Shown piece by piece: positions 37,180 to 48,241 of a DNA stretch of 64,000 nucleotides (positions within the stretch are counted from its first letter, which is position 1; each line of letters opens with the position of its first letter). The position numbers were made by a program, and so were the translations under genes. The notes under the pieces were generated by a model that saw only the letters and a list, made by a program, of their open reading frames with translations, did no database searches and was not told the origin of the DNA. This DNA comes from Marchantia polymorpha subsp. ruderalis (lineage: Eukaryota; Streptophyta; Marchantiopsida; Marchantiales; Marchantiaceae). The stretch is from positions 16,224,501 to 16,288,500 of the forward strand of contig AP031352.1 in the NCBI GenBank assembly GCA_037833965.1, written 5' to 3'.

Positions 37180-37737
37180 TCACTTAGACTCGCCCTTCGA
37201 AGGGGAAAGAGTGAAGAGATTTCGCAGTAGTCGCAGAGCGACTTCCAATGCCACGAAATTGTCTGGGATCTCGGGATGGGGATGAGTTGGCACTATCTTC
37301 TTCCCCGAAGAAAAAGTCCTCCCTGCTGTCACTCGCGTGGCGAGATCGGTTCTCGCCTCCAAATAAGCTAAGTCTTCCTCCTCCTCCATCTTCATATGGT
37401 CCCTCAACTCTGCCATCATGATGTTTAGCCTTTTCTCGAACAGTGATGGATCGGAAATGGTCTGAAGCTCGGCCAGAATCTCTTTGGTTCGGTGGTGATC
37501 TTCCCGGGATTGGTCGGCTAACTCCTTGCCCCTATCCCCTAGTAGATCCATCATGGGATAGAGGATGAGCTCCTCCGACACCGAGTGACGAGAAATTTCC
37601 CACACGAATTGGTTGAACAAATTTCTGGCCTCGTGGTCTTGACCCTTAGAGTGTGCTTTCTTGTACCTCTGAAAGCACTCTTCCAACTCCGCGTGGTCGT
37701 GCTTCACTTCTAAAATGATATCTTCTTTTGTTGTCAC
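37180..37737 (-). CDS. Hemerythrin HHE-domain protein
   Basis: A 185-residue single-exon protein with one four-helix hemerythrin-like domain. The expected metal ligands are visible: His13/His15 (VKHDHAEL), His51 and Glu55 (HSVSEELILYP), His81/His82 (EDHHRTKEIL), and His114 with Glu118/119 (LRDHMKMEEEEDL). Such domains bind a di-iron centre and act in oxygen, nitric oxide or iron sensing or storage. The last about 55 residues (VTAGRTFSSGKK... NFVALEVALRLLRNLF) are a separate tail with an amphipathic helix. Small stand-alone HHE proteins are frequent in fungi and bacteria and occur in non-seed plants, so acquisition by transfer is conceivable. The substrate is unknown. Confidence 0.9.
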   Translation of the reverse strand: MTTKEDIILEVKHDHAELEECFQRYKKAHSKGQDHEARNLFNQFVWEISRHSVSEELILYPMMDLLGDRGKELADQSREDHHRTKEILAELQTISDPSLFEKRLNIMMAELRDHMKMEEEEDLAYLEARTDLATRVTAGRTFSSGKKIVPTHPHPEIPDNFVALEVALRLLRNLFTLSPSKGESK

Positions 37738-38950
37738 CTCCTCCTCCTCCTCTCCTCCTCTCTCGGCTGAGATTTTCGCTCGAATTTGACGCCCCTGTAT
37801 TTCTCGACCATTGGCAGTCAGTAACCTTCTGACAGTTCTTCATTGATATGAACATTTTCTTTACCTTTTGAACACGGCCTGGAGCTCTGAACACTTATCA
37901 GTAGATATTGCATTGAATATAAAGAACAAAACAACTGTCAACACAGGGAACTACTTTTGATAGTATTTCCTAGAATGTCAGCTACTCGTGGGCTTCTGGA
38001 AAAGAAAGAAGACTGGTCTGAAGAGCATTATTCAGACTGAGGAAAAAAGGCACTCTAGTTTCAAATCTTATTCCATCTAGCCAGAAACAGGGAACGATTT
38101 AGAAACGCAGAGAATGAGACTACCTGCCACGAGTGCACGAGAGCGGGCGAACTGACACTGACAGTTGTTCTCCGAGCCCTTCCTGAAAGACTCGAATACG
38201 GTGCCAACTTCTGAAAAAGTGTTCCAATGAACGTCAGCCTGATATTTCGCAGAAGTAACGAGCAGGTTTGTTCATTCATATGAGAACGTGTATTCAATAA
38301 CTCCAAACCATCGATGAGCATGAATGAGTAAATGGTCGTGTGATGTACAGACCGCAGATTTTATGTTGCCCAATGTTGATGCTGCCTGCTGAGCCGAAGC
38401 CATGCAAATTACTGAACTTGCAACTTGTGCCATCGTTCTCGACATCGTCAACAAACTGAGCTAGAATAGTAACTTTTTCCTTTCTGAATCAGATTATTCT
38501 TTCTCAGTAGATTCGACTCGTCGCTCAGAACGTTCAGATACGAGTACCGATCAGTCGGAAGGACAACGGGATGATATACAAGTACAGCAGACGATCGAAA
38601 CCACAGAGCCCTCACCAAAGTGCTGAGTTTTAAAATTTTACATTTCAAAGTTTTACAAACTTATCCGACCGTCGGTCTAATGGTCAGATTGAGGAAGCCC
38701 TCTAAAAGTCTAATTGCCTGAAAACCTCCGGAATCCACATGATTGGAACATCCTGCCCGATATCTCCTATCCACGTGGTTTCTTCTTTCTCTTCGTTTTC
38801 GTAAATTTCTACCTGGAGCTCAACTGGCACTTATTTCCCTGCATTGGCATTAGACCTAAGCAAGCTTTACCCGCGATTAAAGCCTTGTCAAATAAGTACT
38901 ATGCGACGAGACCCTCGTATTCCAGTATTCGGGAAACAAGTAAACACAGT

Positions 38951-38994
38951 AAAGAGTATGGGAAGACCCATACTCTTTGATGGGAAGACCCATC
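38951..38994. repeat. Two abutting hairpins sharing GGGAAGACCC
   Basis: Hairpin one has arms AAAGAGTATGGG / CCCATACTCTTT around AAGA (38951-38978). Hairpin two follows at once with arms GATGGG / CCCATC around the same AAGA (38979-38994). Confidence 0.8.
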
Positions 38995-39351
38995 AAGCCT
39001 TATATGGATCAAACCAATTGGATAAGATGTCAAAGTCTCTTCGTCTCTCACATACGAGCTATCGAGTCGAAATGGTGTCCTATCATATCATCATATGGAG
39101 GGAATCATGAAAGATTCATGGATTAGGCAGTGTAATCATGACAGTATGCACAATTTTTATGTTTGAGTTTCACATTGTAAATTGCGCCTTGGATAGAGAT
39201 ATAATTGCGGGTCTTCCAAGTGTCAACTCGAGATTCTACCAAACTATTTATGTACAAATATATCGAGCTAAATCTCTCCAACATAAAGTCCGACAAGTTA
39301 GTATAGATGATACATCGTCATAATACAATTGCCTCGGGCCTGCTTGAGCGT

Positions 39352-39377
39352 GCTAACTGAGTGTATACTCAGTTAGC
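39352..39377. repeat. 11-bp palindrome
   Basis: GCTAACTGAGT and its reverse complement flank a 4-nt GTAT loop. No gene is nearby. Confidence 0.8.
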
Positions 39378-40689
39378 TACTTAGTTATACTCATGATATC
39401 TTGCATGTGCGGTTCTGCCATGTGTCAACTCAAGATCCAACCTCACTGCACCACGCTTTTAGTGCAATAGATCATTATATGTGATAACATTGTATTTCAA
39501 GGCTACAAGCTCAATAATCTTCACTTGCTAAAAATTAATAATATACTTAAGAAATTTCACTTTACTAGATATTGAGTTGAGATGTTGTCTCATGTATTAC
39601 AATCTAACCTAAAACTAGGGCTCCGATTCGGTTCCGATAAAGTACAAAAACCCGAGTTCAGATCAGGTCTGGGTAGAAGAACCCGACCCAAAAACTAACC
39701 TGGGCGGTAGAGTCATTCGAACGAGACAATGTTTTGTTATTCAAGAACTCCGGGATAGACTTTCTTGTAAAAAATAGAGGCTGCGATTGGATGATTCATC
39801 TCAGCAACGAGACCTTGAAAGCATCCTCGCGAAGCTTTTTCAAGTGTGGAACATTTGTAAATTGTCTAAGGATGTTGAAGATAACAACTGGAGATATCCA
39901 AAATGTTTATTCTGGCATGAGTAAAGCAACGACCAATAACGATGACAGACTAGCAAGCCCAGTTGGTCCGTCATCCTTTGCATCAGTTTCCATTCCGTCT
40001 CGCGAAACCTTGCTCCTCCTCTCGTGTCTGACACACCTCCTTAACCTCGTCCTGCCTGTTGCGCAGTTTGCTCGATGCCGCTCTTTTGCTTGTTCGCTTC
40101 TGCGTCTAGCTGGCCGCACTTCGCTACCTATCTTGCTCCTCTTGTCTACTCAAAAATTTCTTGCATCAACTCCTTGTCAAGAAAATACTTGCGGCTCCAA
40201 ATTCTCGATTTTTCCTTGCAATTACTCCACTTGCCGTCCCCTCACAATCATGGATGGATCCCCGCGGGATCGATTTGGATTCTACTGAATCTATCCAAAT
40301 CCAACCCGGTTTGCTTGGGTCGAGTTCGGATTGAAGATCATTCTCGATACGATCGGAGACCTAGCTAAAACACATGATTGATACACATATGTTGCTCCTT
40401 GATGGGAGTAAGTTTTTACATGATTTCGATAAAGTTGATTTGGCATTTGCAAACATATCATGGGTAAACCTCACATACGAATCTTTTGTGTTCGAACTCA
40501 TAGTTCTAAGGAAGTACTTCAAAATATACATATTGACTTGTGAGTATGTTCTACTATTGACTCACTTTTTGAAAAGTTGTACTATGTATCACTTATAGAT
40601 GATTATTTAAGGTGTAGATAAGTCTGAAGTGTTTTCAACTTCAAAAATAGAAAAGAATAATTTGATTTTTAGACTAGACATAATGTGAG

Positions 40690-41240
40690 TTTTTTGTGCA
40701 CAGACCATGACAAGGGGTTCACTTCTGAGTATTTGCAGAGTTACTACAAAGAGTAGGGGATTTCTCGCCATCTCACCACAGTTTATTTATATTCCGCATC
40801 AGAGAGAATTTGAGAGAGAGATTGAATTTAAGAGGCTGGATCTAACAATGTAAGAAAAATACGGAATATGTTGAGCTAATCAGATTTATCATATGAATTT
40901 TGGTCCAAAGTTGTTAATACTGCAATTTTATTTGGTAAATCTTTTTGCTTCTAGTGCAACTAAATATTTGACACCGTTTGAATATATCTGAAATAAAAGT
41001 CTTCGGTGTTTATAATTATAGATAGGAATATAAGGAGTCATAGTGAAATCAACATCGCTAGAAACACATAAAGGCCGCATTAACCTAACAAGTCTTTTCA
41101 ACAAGCTTTGGCTGACTCAAGATAAAGCATATATAATGGTGATTACCAAAATGTGTTGCTTTCCCCATTTTGGCAACCCCTTTACAAGTCCTAGTAAGTC
41201 AGTGTTAGTGATGATGACCGTCATGAAAGTATACTAATAT
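40690..41240 (+). mobile_element. Decayed Ty1/copia integrase-region remnant
   Basis: With frameshifts and stops tolerated, the plus strand reads CTDHDKGFTSEYLQSYYKE, stop, GISRHLTT. This parallels the copia integrase core (TDxGGEFxSxxF...GIxRxLT), including the second catalytic Asp. Further on it reads FWSKVVNTAILF, like the W-x-EAV-TA-YLxNR segment after the DDE motif, then LTPFEY. Several stop codons and lost ends show it is an old fragment. No LTRs were found. Confidence 0.6.
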
Positions 41241-41663
41241 ATAATTTACACAAAGAGATAATTGTTTTCATTGCCTCTCATTCGACTATTCATTATCATT
41301 GAAACAAATGTAACAGCAGACTGTGAGAGATGAGCATACGTAGAGGTTAGACTCAGTCGGATTATTACTTGAAAGTGATTGTGAGGCAGGCGCTACAAAT
41401 GTACATTGGAGCCTTGGGCTCACCGTATTTTTGCTTACCTAAAATATACTACCTGCAACTCGAACTCCCTCAGCTCCTGATTCACATTTACACTCAGAGT
41501 CAAGCAGAGTTCCTCCAGTGTTTAGGAAAGATGGATATATTTGCAATTGTACATGTATTCCTTCATATCAAGACAGGCACCGTGAAAGAATTGAATGCTT
41601 AGACCTCAATACAGAGAAAATTTCAATTACGCACCTTTTAAATGTCGGGAATCTGCATCAGTA

Positions 41664-42122
41664 TTATAGATAGAAGTTCTGTAAATCCAGGAGGAGCGTC
41701 TTGTACATTCGCTCCACAGAAACCCAACCTGACTCCTTAACCGCATTTGCACCAGGAGTGCGGAAATCTACTCTATTGCGCTCGTGCCCTTCGTGTATAT
41801 GATGGGGATGATTTGCGCTTCTTCGGGTTCTGAGGCTGATACATCTTCTACAACTACAAGGTCTATGCTGAAACCTGAAATGATCGTCGATTGTGTTCAT
41901 TGCTATGAGGCCCGAGAAGTTTTCTATGTCCAGAGCAGCCCGAGCGCCTCCAGAGATACGTCTAACAGTTGATCTGGTGGCATTTCAAGAGGAACCCAGA
42001 AGGGGATCTTGATCAACTGCTCCGACCCTCTCGACCATGAAGGTGGTGCTCGTGAAGACAAGCACTACGATGCTTATCAGAGCTATGAGTTTGAGGTTAC
42101 TCATAGCCCCGACACCTTCCAT
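41664..42122 (-). pseudogene. Secreted-protein-like frame broken by one in-frame TGA
   Basis: From ATG 42122 (or the in-frame ATG 18 nt later) the frame gives a convincing signal peptide (MSNLKLIALISIVVLVF, cleavage likely near VGA). It then hits TGA at 41987-41985 after 45 codons, and continues open in the same frame for 106 more codons to TAA at 41664. The downstream part is basic, with CSCRRC and a His-rich stretch (HPHHIHEGH). Either this is a pseudogene of a small secreted protein, or the signal-peptide frame ends at the TGA, or an unseen intron removes the stop. The only intron visible around the stop would be 34 nt, too short. I recognise no family. Confidence 0.35.
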
Positions 42123-45100
42123 GCCACTCAGAATCTGATGTAGAGTTCCGAAGTTCGTGAAGCAGAAGGCGTGATTGGAGATACTCTGCCACATCTGCCT
42201 TCAGTGCGGGTCTTTATACTAGACTATGCAGGTCAACTCACTGCACTGTTTCTCTTCCGAATCATACCCGTCCCCACGAAAGAAAAGGTTTTTTATTTTC
42301 TGATTCTCGTGCGCTGGTATGGTAGGAGGGGATTGGGCAAGCTTTCCTCGTGAGATTGGATAATTTAGACAGCAACTATTCCACAACACTCATGCCTATC
42401 CATCACCCTGTTGCTGTGAATAAAAAACATATTATAGCTGGGATTTGCAATCATTGTGGGGTTCCAGAGCCGTCCGGAAACTTGATTTCCATGGTTTAAT
42501 GAATGGCCAATAATTTTATCTTGTCCAATTTGGAAGTATGCATCACATGTCAGAAACATTCAGATCTGACAATTTACGACATTCAGATCGAAACAGGTTG
42601 TATCATAAAAACTATCTTCTTACTTCCTTACTACAGGGTTTGGATGGGCAAGTCTAGTTGTAGAAGTCAGTCGGATTCACGACCAAGTCTGCTCTGAGTC
42701 CATCCTCAATCAAGACAGAGGGAGGTCGTGGAATAAGCAGTAAACTCGCCATCAGGGGTTTACTGAAATCTAGACTTGGTGAGGATGAGGAGATTGATTC
42801 GTAGATGTGTGACCTGCTGAACGCGAATCTGTTTTCAGGATTACGAAATTTTCGTATGCAATTGATGCCCTGCTGATTCGGAGGAAGGCCGGTCAAAGGC
42901 GAAAAATCTCTGCCAAAACTTGATCATTGGGCGTGAGTGTAATTCTCGTTCCTGCTTCAGAGACTTAAATCTGCATGATAATGTTGCTATGTGAAACACG
43001 AAGGTGAGCGCATTCGAGTAAACAGAAAGACAACCACCTGTCACTACGCTTCAAAGGCTTAAAATAGCGAGGGAGGTCGAGCCTCGAGGCCTCAAAGGCG
43101 CATCAGGGAGGGAGATCAAGCATTACGTACGGCATCAGTTGAATGCCCGGGCGTTGGAACATTTCCTGCAATGTGGCTACATGCTGTTTCTTGCAGCTTG
43201 ATAGACGTCAAGATAAGGGCGAGTGGACAAAACGCAGTCATCAATACAGAAACCATTCTCATCGAAATGAGAGTTCGTACTTCAAAATTGAACGCAGAGA
43301 AGGGGTAGAAGCAAAGCATCTGGCACGGGGGCCATGGGCGCTCATCGGGACAGAATCACGTTTCTTCACTTGACGTAGGTAGAAATCTGTTCTCTGATTC
43401 AGATTGAGGATGTGGAGGAACTACGAATCTACACCACCTCGTATCTAGTTCTAGGACGATGGTCTAGGTACCGTAATTGAATAGTAGATGGTATGTATGG
43501 AGCTACAAGATTGAATCGGAAATGCCTCATTCATCTCAATCTCTGTTGGTTCTTCTCTCAGACTTACTGAAAGGAGTGGGAACAGACTTCTTACTTTCCA
43601 TAGTTATAGTGCATCGGGAGTCTGCCGTTAATTTCACATCCTGACACATTCATCCACGCACGTAACTTGAACACAAAAGTGTCTTCAGCGATGAGGCACC
43701 TAACGTCCGATTTCGAAGCTCAGTCTGCAGCTAGAATTAACCATAAGATACGGACTTACTTCTAATTCATTTCCTTTTTTTCTTGTTACAAGTGGCTACA
43801 TTACTTGCTAGAGTCGAGATTATGTCACCTTGACTCATTAAATATTATCGTTGCTATTGCCATAGAAGAAAATCACAAGTGCATTAGACTTAATCCTTAC
43901 AGAAGTCCGCATTAGATTGTATTAATGCAATATTGTAATTTATCCTACCATAAGCTTTTTACCACTAGTTTGGATTGCTTTACGAGGGGTTTTTGAGCTA
44001 GTGTTGTGGGACTTTAAAGCACTGTTAGATATTTATCCGCTATTAGCTTGTCTTTTACTGGTACATTGAATCCAATTTGAATAGTGTCTCACTTGCATGC
44101 ATATTTGAAAGATGAGATAGTCTACTCTATCTTCTTGTAATCTCAACATATTATTTGAAAACGATAGAAAAATGTACTGATCAAGTTCTTGTATATCTAT
44201 CAACATTACTTTTCTACAAAAGATAGTCATTTTTCTAAACACACTATCAATATTAATAATTTACCTTAAAAACATCTCTAATTGATGTCTTACATCAAAA
44301 ATTTCTATATCTATTAGTTTAGAGTATTTTAATTTCTTTAGGGAATAAAATATCATGTACATTTCATATCAAACAGAAAATTTGTTTTGATTTGTTGATT
44401 TTTATTTTAATATATATGTTGTGGTGTTTTACTTGGTTCAGATATTTCTAGAAGTAAGTGGAAAAATGGCATTGTCCAAGTTCATAAATTGCGGCCTACA
44501 CCTCATCGAGTTGTTGAGAACTATCTATCTTAGTGACGTATCCAGGTTTTGTGTGTCACATCTGAAAATAATGGGTTTAGGATTTTTCTTGGGAAACCTT
44601 TTAAACCCTAAGCTTCCTAAGTGGTATTCAAGTGCCACTCTGGAAAGAGTAAGTCACCTCTAGGAAGTGCCTTGTACAGGGATGATAGATTTGTGTTAGT
44701 TCTTGCGTAAAAGACCTTAGACTTCATGGTTAACAAGGTTGATTTGTGATTGGAACTTTGTGATTTCCTATCCCAAACGTACCCACATATACTCCTTCAA
44801 TAGTCAAATATTTCTTGTCGTCCCTTGCTTTTTGCCATATGTATTTCAATAAAAAGATGCAAGGAGTATTCAAAAACTTTCTTTCACTATGCTTTCTCAA
44901 GTCACTTGACGAGGATAAATAGTCCATAGATGAACTTCATGTTCTTGTTAGTCTCGATAAATATTCATAACTACAATAGTTTTGACAGAATTCGCTCAAG
45001 AAATGTATCGTGATATCCAATCAACCAAAATATTTGACCGAAGACCTTATTCTGTGAGACCTAGCTAACCCTAAAATGAGTTAACTACAATAAACAAAAC

Positions 45101-48100
45101 ACATGCAGCATGAATTAAATAATAAGGTACTCTCTTCTCTAGGTCCGATTCACGTCCAATTCTATCATGGATATGTGTATTCTCATCATTTGACCACAGA
45201 TAGGACATGCCATTTAGCACTGTCTTACTCTCGGTAAAAGAGATATGATTTTAGAGGAATGTTGTTTCAGGTTACGTGTGAAAGCTCTTTGGCTTTAGGT
45301 CTAGTACATCTTTCGTAAAATCTAAGATCTTAATACTGCAAGCAATTTTTAGCCTTTGTACCTTTGTACCTACCAGATGACCGGCACCTCTACCTATAGT
45401 CTCGCATTTTTTCAGACTCTCAGACGGAAACAAATCCACGCATCTGCAACACTAATCAAAGAGATAAGTTTGTACTGTAAGTAGCCGTGGAGTATAATCG
45501 AATCAGGCATATCTTGAGGAAAGAGAGTAGACTTTTGCACCTGTAAAAGACCCAAAGAGTCGGAATGGCTGGGGACTTCTCACGTAATGACCCTTTGCAG
45601 ATAAGATTCGCGAGTTCCTGCATTCTTCAGTGATGTTGAATATGAAGTGAAGTGAAGTGAATGCTGTAGATGAAAACTCAAAGATTAATTTATCCCTCGT
45701 AGTTGATCAATTACGTGTTCATGTTCTTCAGATCGGTCCGTTCAATGTTCGCTGTGATTTCACACAATAAGACAGAGAGATGAGACAGAGAGATGAGCTC
45801 CATACGCGGTGCCACGATTTCACAGCCAGTCTAAGAAGAAGTGCACTATCAAGAAGTACCCATAAGAAGTACCTTTGATATTATATCATCTAAACAATAA
45901 GCACGTCTTATAACTTGACTTCTGTGCTGGAATTGAACCAGGTCAAATCTTTGTTAGCCTCCAGAAGTTTAGCAGTCACACAGCTCACGTTCGTTTCTGC
46001 TCAATTGACTACTGTTGACTTAAGTGTAGTCATTTAGTCAATCTTGGAACAGATCAGTTTGTCATGAAAAGACAAACGGTTGTCCAAAGACTTGTTGAGA
46101 TATTTTCCACGTAGACTTGTTGGAAACGGCGCTATGGGGTGAAAACACGATGGGAAGAACCCAGGGAGCCGTACAAGAATGAAACCAATGGTTTCCGTTG
46201 TTGGAATTTCTCTGAAATCTGGTTTGGCCTTCCGTGCAGCGAGAAACATTTGTTTTAGAGTCCATAAAATAGGAGTCTCTAGTTTTGTCCCTATATCAAT
46301 CGATTCCACATGGCTTTCGTGAAGGCAACTTGATCTAAATCGGGAATGTTAAAATGAAACTCTAAATCTGGAACAGAGTCTGCTTTCTGAACTACATCAA
46401 TGTCTATTATCATTACGATTACAATTTGCTACAAAGAAGACTTGATGCACCCAATAGTAGTATACCTTCGAATCATCAAGCCGGGATAGGACCACTTTAC
46501 TCCAGCAGTATCTAAAATCTAGAAAGATGAACCAATATCTGAGGGATTACATTAAGTTTCCATGGCTTCTGGCAGCTAGTATTATCTTGTTTTGCTTCCC
46601 AAAACCAAAAAAATTGCTTATGGTTCCAAAACATTAATTTCATCAATGATCTTCGATTAATGAGTATCACTTACATTCTAATGGTGAGTTGCAGAACATG
46701 ATATCATAGAAAGTCGACCGATTATATTATATTGAATTTTTACATATTACAAAGTTATATATCATAAGCATGGAGAGTTAAGGACAATTTTCGTTGGTTT
46801 TAAAGTTTCTTCCATTTAAAGAAGTGGAATTTCAAAAAATTCCAAAGAAGTGATGACTGAAAATGATTTTATTGAAAATTTATACGTTTTTTTGGATATA
46901 AAATAACACGTTTAATTAGTTTTTGTTCTAGTTTCTCCTTTTATACCTCAATTCTATTGAAATCTACATCGATTATTGGTTATGGACTCGATACTTATGT
47001 GGCTTTTAGCTCTTTCAGACTTTTTTGTTCAAGTTTTGTATGCAACACATTTCAAAAAGTGATGAATTTCCATCTTCTTGGGTGAACGATAATGCTGGTG
47101 CAAACAGTTAAAGTAATCAAGTATCAGATTATGCGAAGAAGGTACTCTTTGTTATGTTAACTCTGATTATTAGAATAATATAAGCGCTCCTGTACATGTT
47201 TCTTTTCCTCAGAGTGCGCGAAATAAAAACTAGTTAAGTTATGTGTATATTATTTTAGATAATTTTCTGTATTTACTTATTTTTAGTTCATACGTAACCT
47301 AGCGTTATCCATTATGAAGCAATTACATTAGCCGATGGTTTTTTGGATGCTGGAATTTCTATAAGATCAATTAACCTATGTATGGATTGCCAAATTTATA
47401 ATTCCGAGGGAGTTGGGGTCTAGCTCCATGTTTATAGGAGTTGATGCACTCTACCCATTATTTTGCAACGTTACTTGGTCACCCTTGGTAGTGTAGAAAT
47501 CTTCTTTGGAAAAAAGTATGAATCTGCTGATTTATGACTGAACGTGGATAAACACGTCAGTAGGGAAAGTCTAAAGAAAAGCACCAGCACGAAACATACA
47601 TTGACCTTCTGTTGACTTCAAACGTGCGCTCTTGCAATTGAATTATATTTCAGACTACGGTACATGTACCTTCATGACACTTGACTGCTACGAATTCAAA
47701 CAAACTTTCAGGAAGCGCTGATCTGATTTATAAAGAATCAAAGGTAGTTTTGGTCGAAGATGTTCTGGAGTATAACAGAAGTTTGCGAAGTTATGCAGAT
47801 ACAAGTGTAAGTGAATGTATACTTTACTTTATAATTTATATGGAGATAAAGTATGTTCTCCAGGTTTTACAATGGCAAGAAAGTCAAACATAGCATTGTT
47901 TTATTTTCCTTCCGGATTCACGTGGAACCGCAGCATGGTAAATGGTAATAGATCAAGCCCGGGGGACCCAAAGGTCAAAAGTATGAAAAACACAATACAA
48001 GCGAGAACCACAAACAAGGGAGAAGACTCCAAGAAGACCCCATGCGTCGACCACTAACACATTGACGTGTAGTTGCCTAAACGACTTAGATGACTCAAAA

Positions 48101-48146
48101 AATAGACCTGAGACCTCAGGTGCATATAGGTCTTGACTCTCGTCTG
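42123..48146. other. Long AT-rich gene-free region
   Basis: No coding gene is recognised in 6 kb. The sequence is AT-rich with many short frames and looks like degraded transposon DNA, especially 43.7-47.6 kb. A possible Pol III box pair lies at 45929-45987. Short tandem duplications occur near 45645 (GAAGT) and 45770 (GACAGAGAGATGA twice). Confidence 0.5.
45929..45987 (-). other. Possible tRNA-derived Pol III promoter boxes (SINE-like)
   Basis: On the minus strand TGAGCTGTGTGAC (45987-45975) resembles an A box and GGTTCAATTCC (45939-45929) matches the B-box consensus, about 36 nt apart. I could not fold a complete tRNA cloverleaf, so this is at best a tRNA-derived SINE head or a chance match. 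Confidence 0.25.
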
Positions 48147-48154
48147 TATAAATA
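48147..48154 (+). promoter_or_regulatory. TATA box of the GH17-lectin gene
   Basis: TATAAATA lies 95 nt upstream of the ATG at 48242, which would give a leader of about 60-65 nt. Confidence 0.65.
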
Positions 48155-48241
48155 ATAAGGTCTCTGACTGGAAACAGCAACTTGGAAAGCATCGAATAGT
48201 CTCTACAGAACGAATCGCGTTTTTATTCTTTAACCTGATCA

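Larger units (their letters stand above)
37738..40689. other. Gene-poor region with small hairpins
   Basis: The 5' flank of the hemerythrin gene, then AT-rich sequence without a recognisable gene. It contains the double hairpin at 38951-38994 and the palindrome at 39352-39377. A frame at 39734-40288 (184 codons) shows no family features and lies next to transposon remains. Confidence 0.5.

Noticed and set aside
39734..40288. 184-codon plus-strand frame
   Set aside because: No signal, domain or codon pattern. It lies in sequence next to copia remains and shows Ser/Leu-rich composition typical of chance frames.
45915..46000. Possible complete tRNA gene on the minus strand
   Set aside because: Only the T-loop and a poor A box fit. 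Acceptor, D and anticodon stems do not form together.
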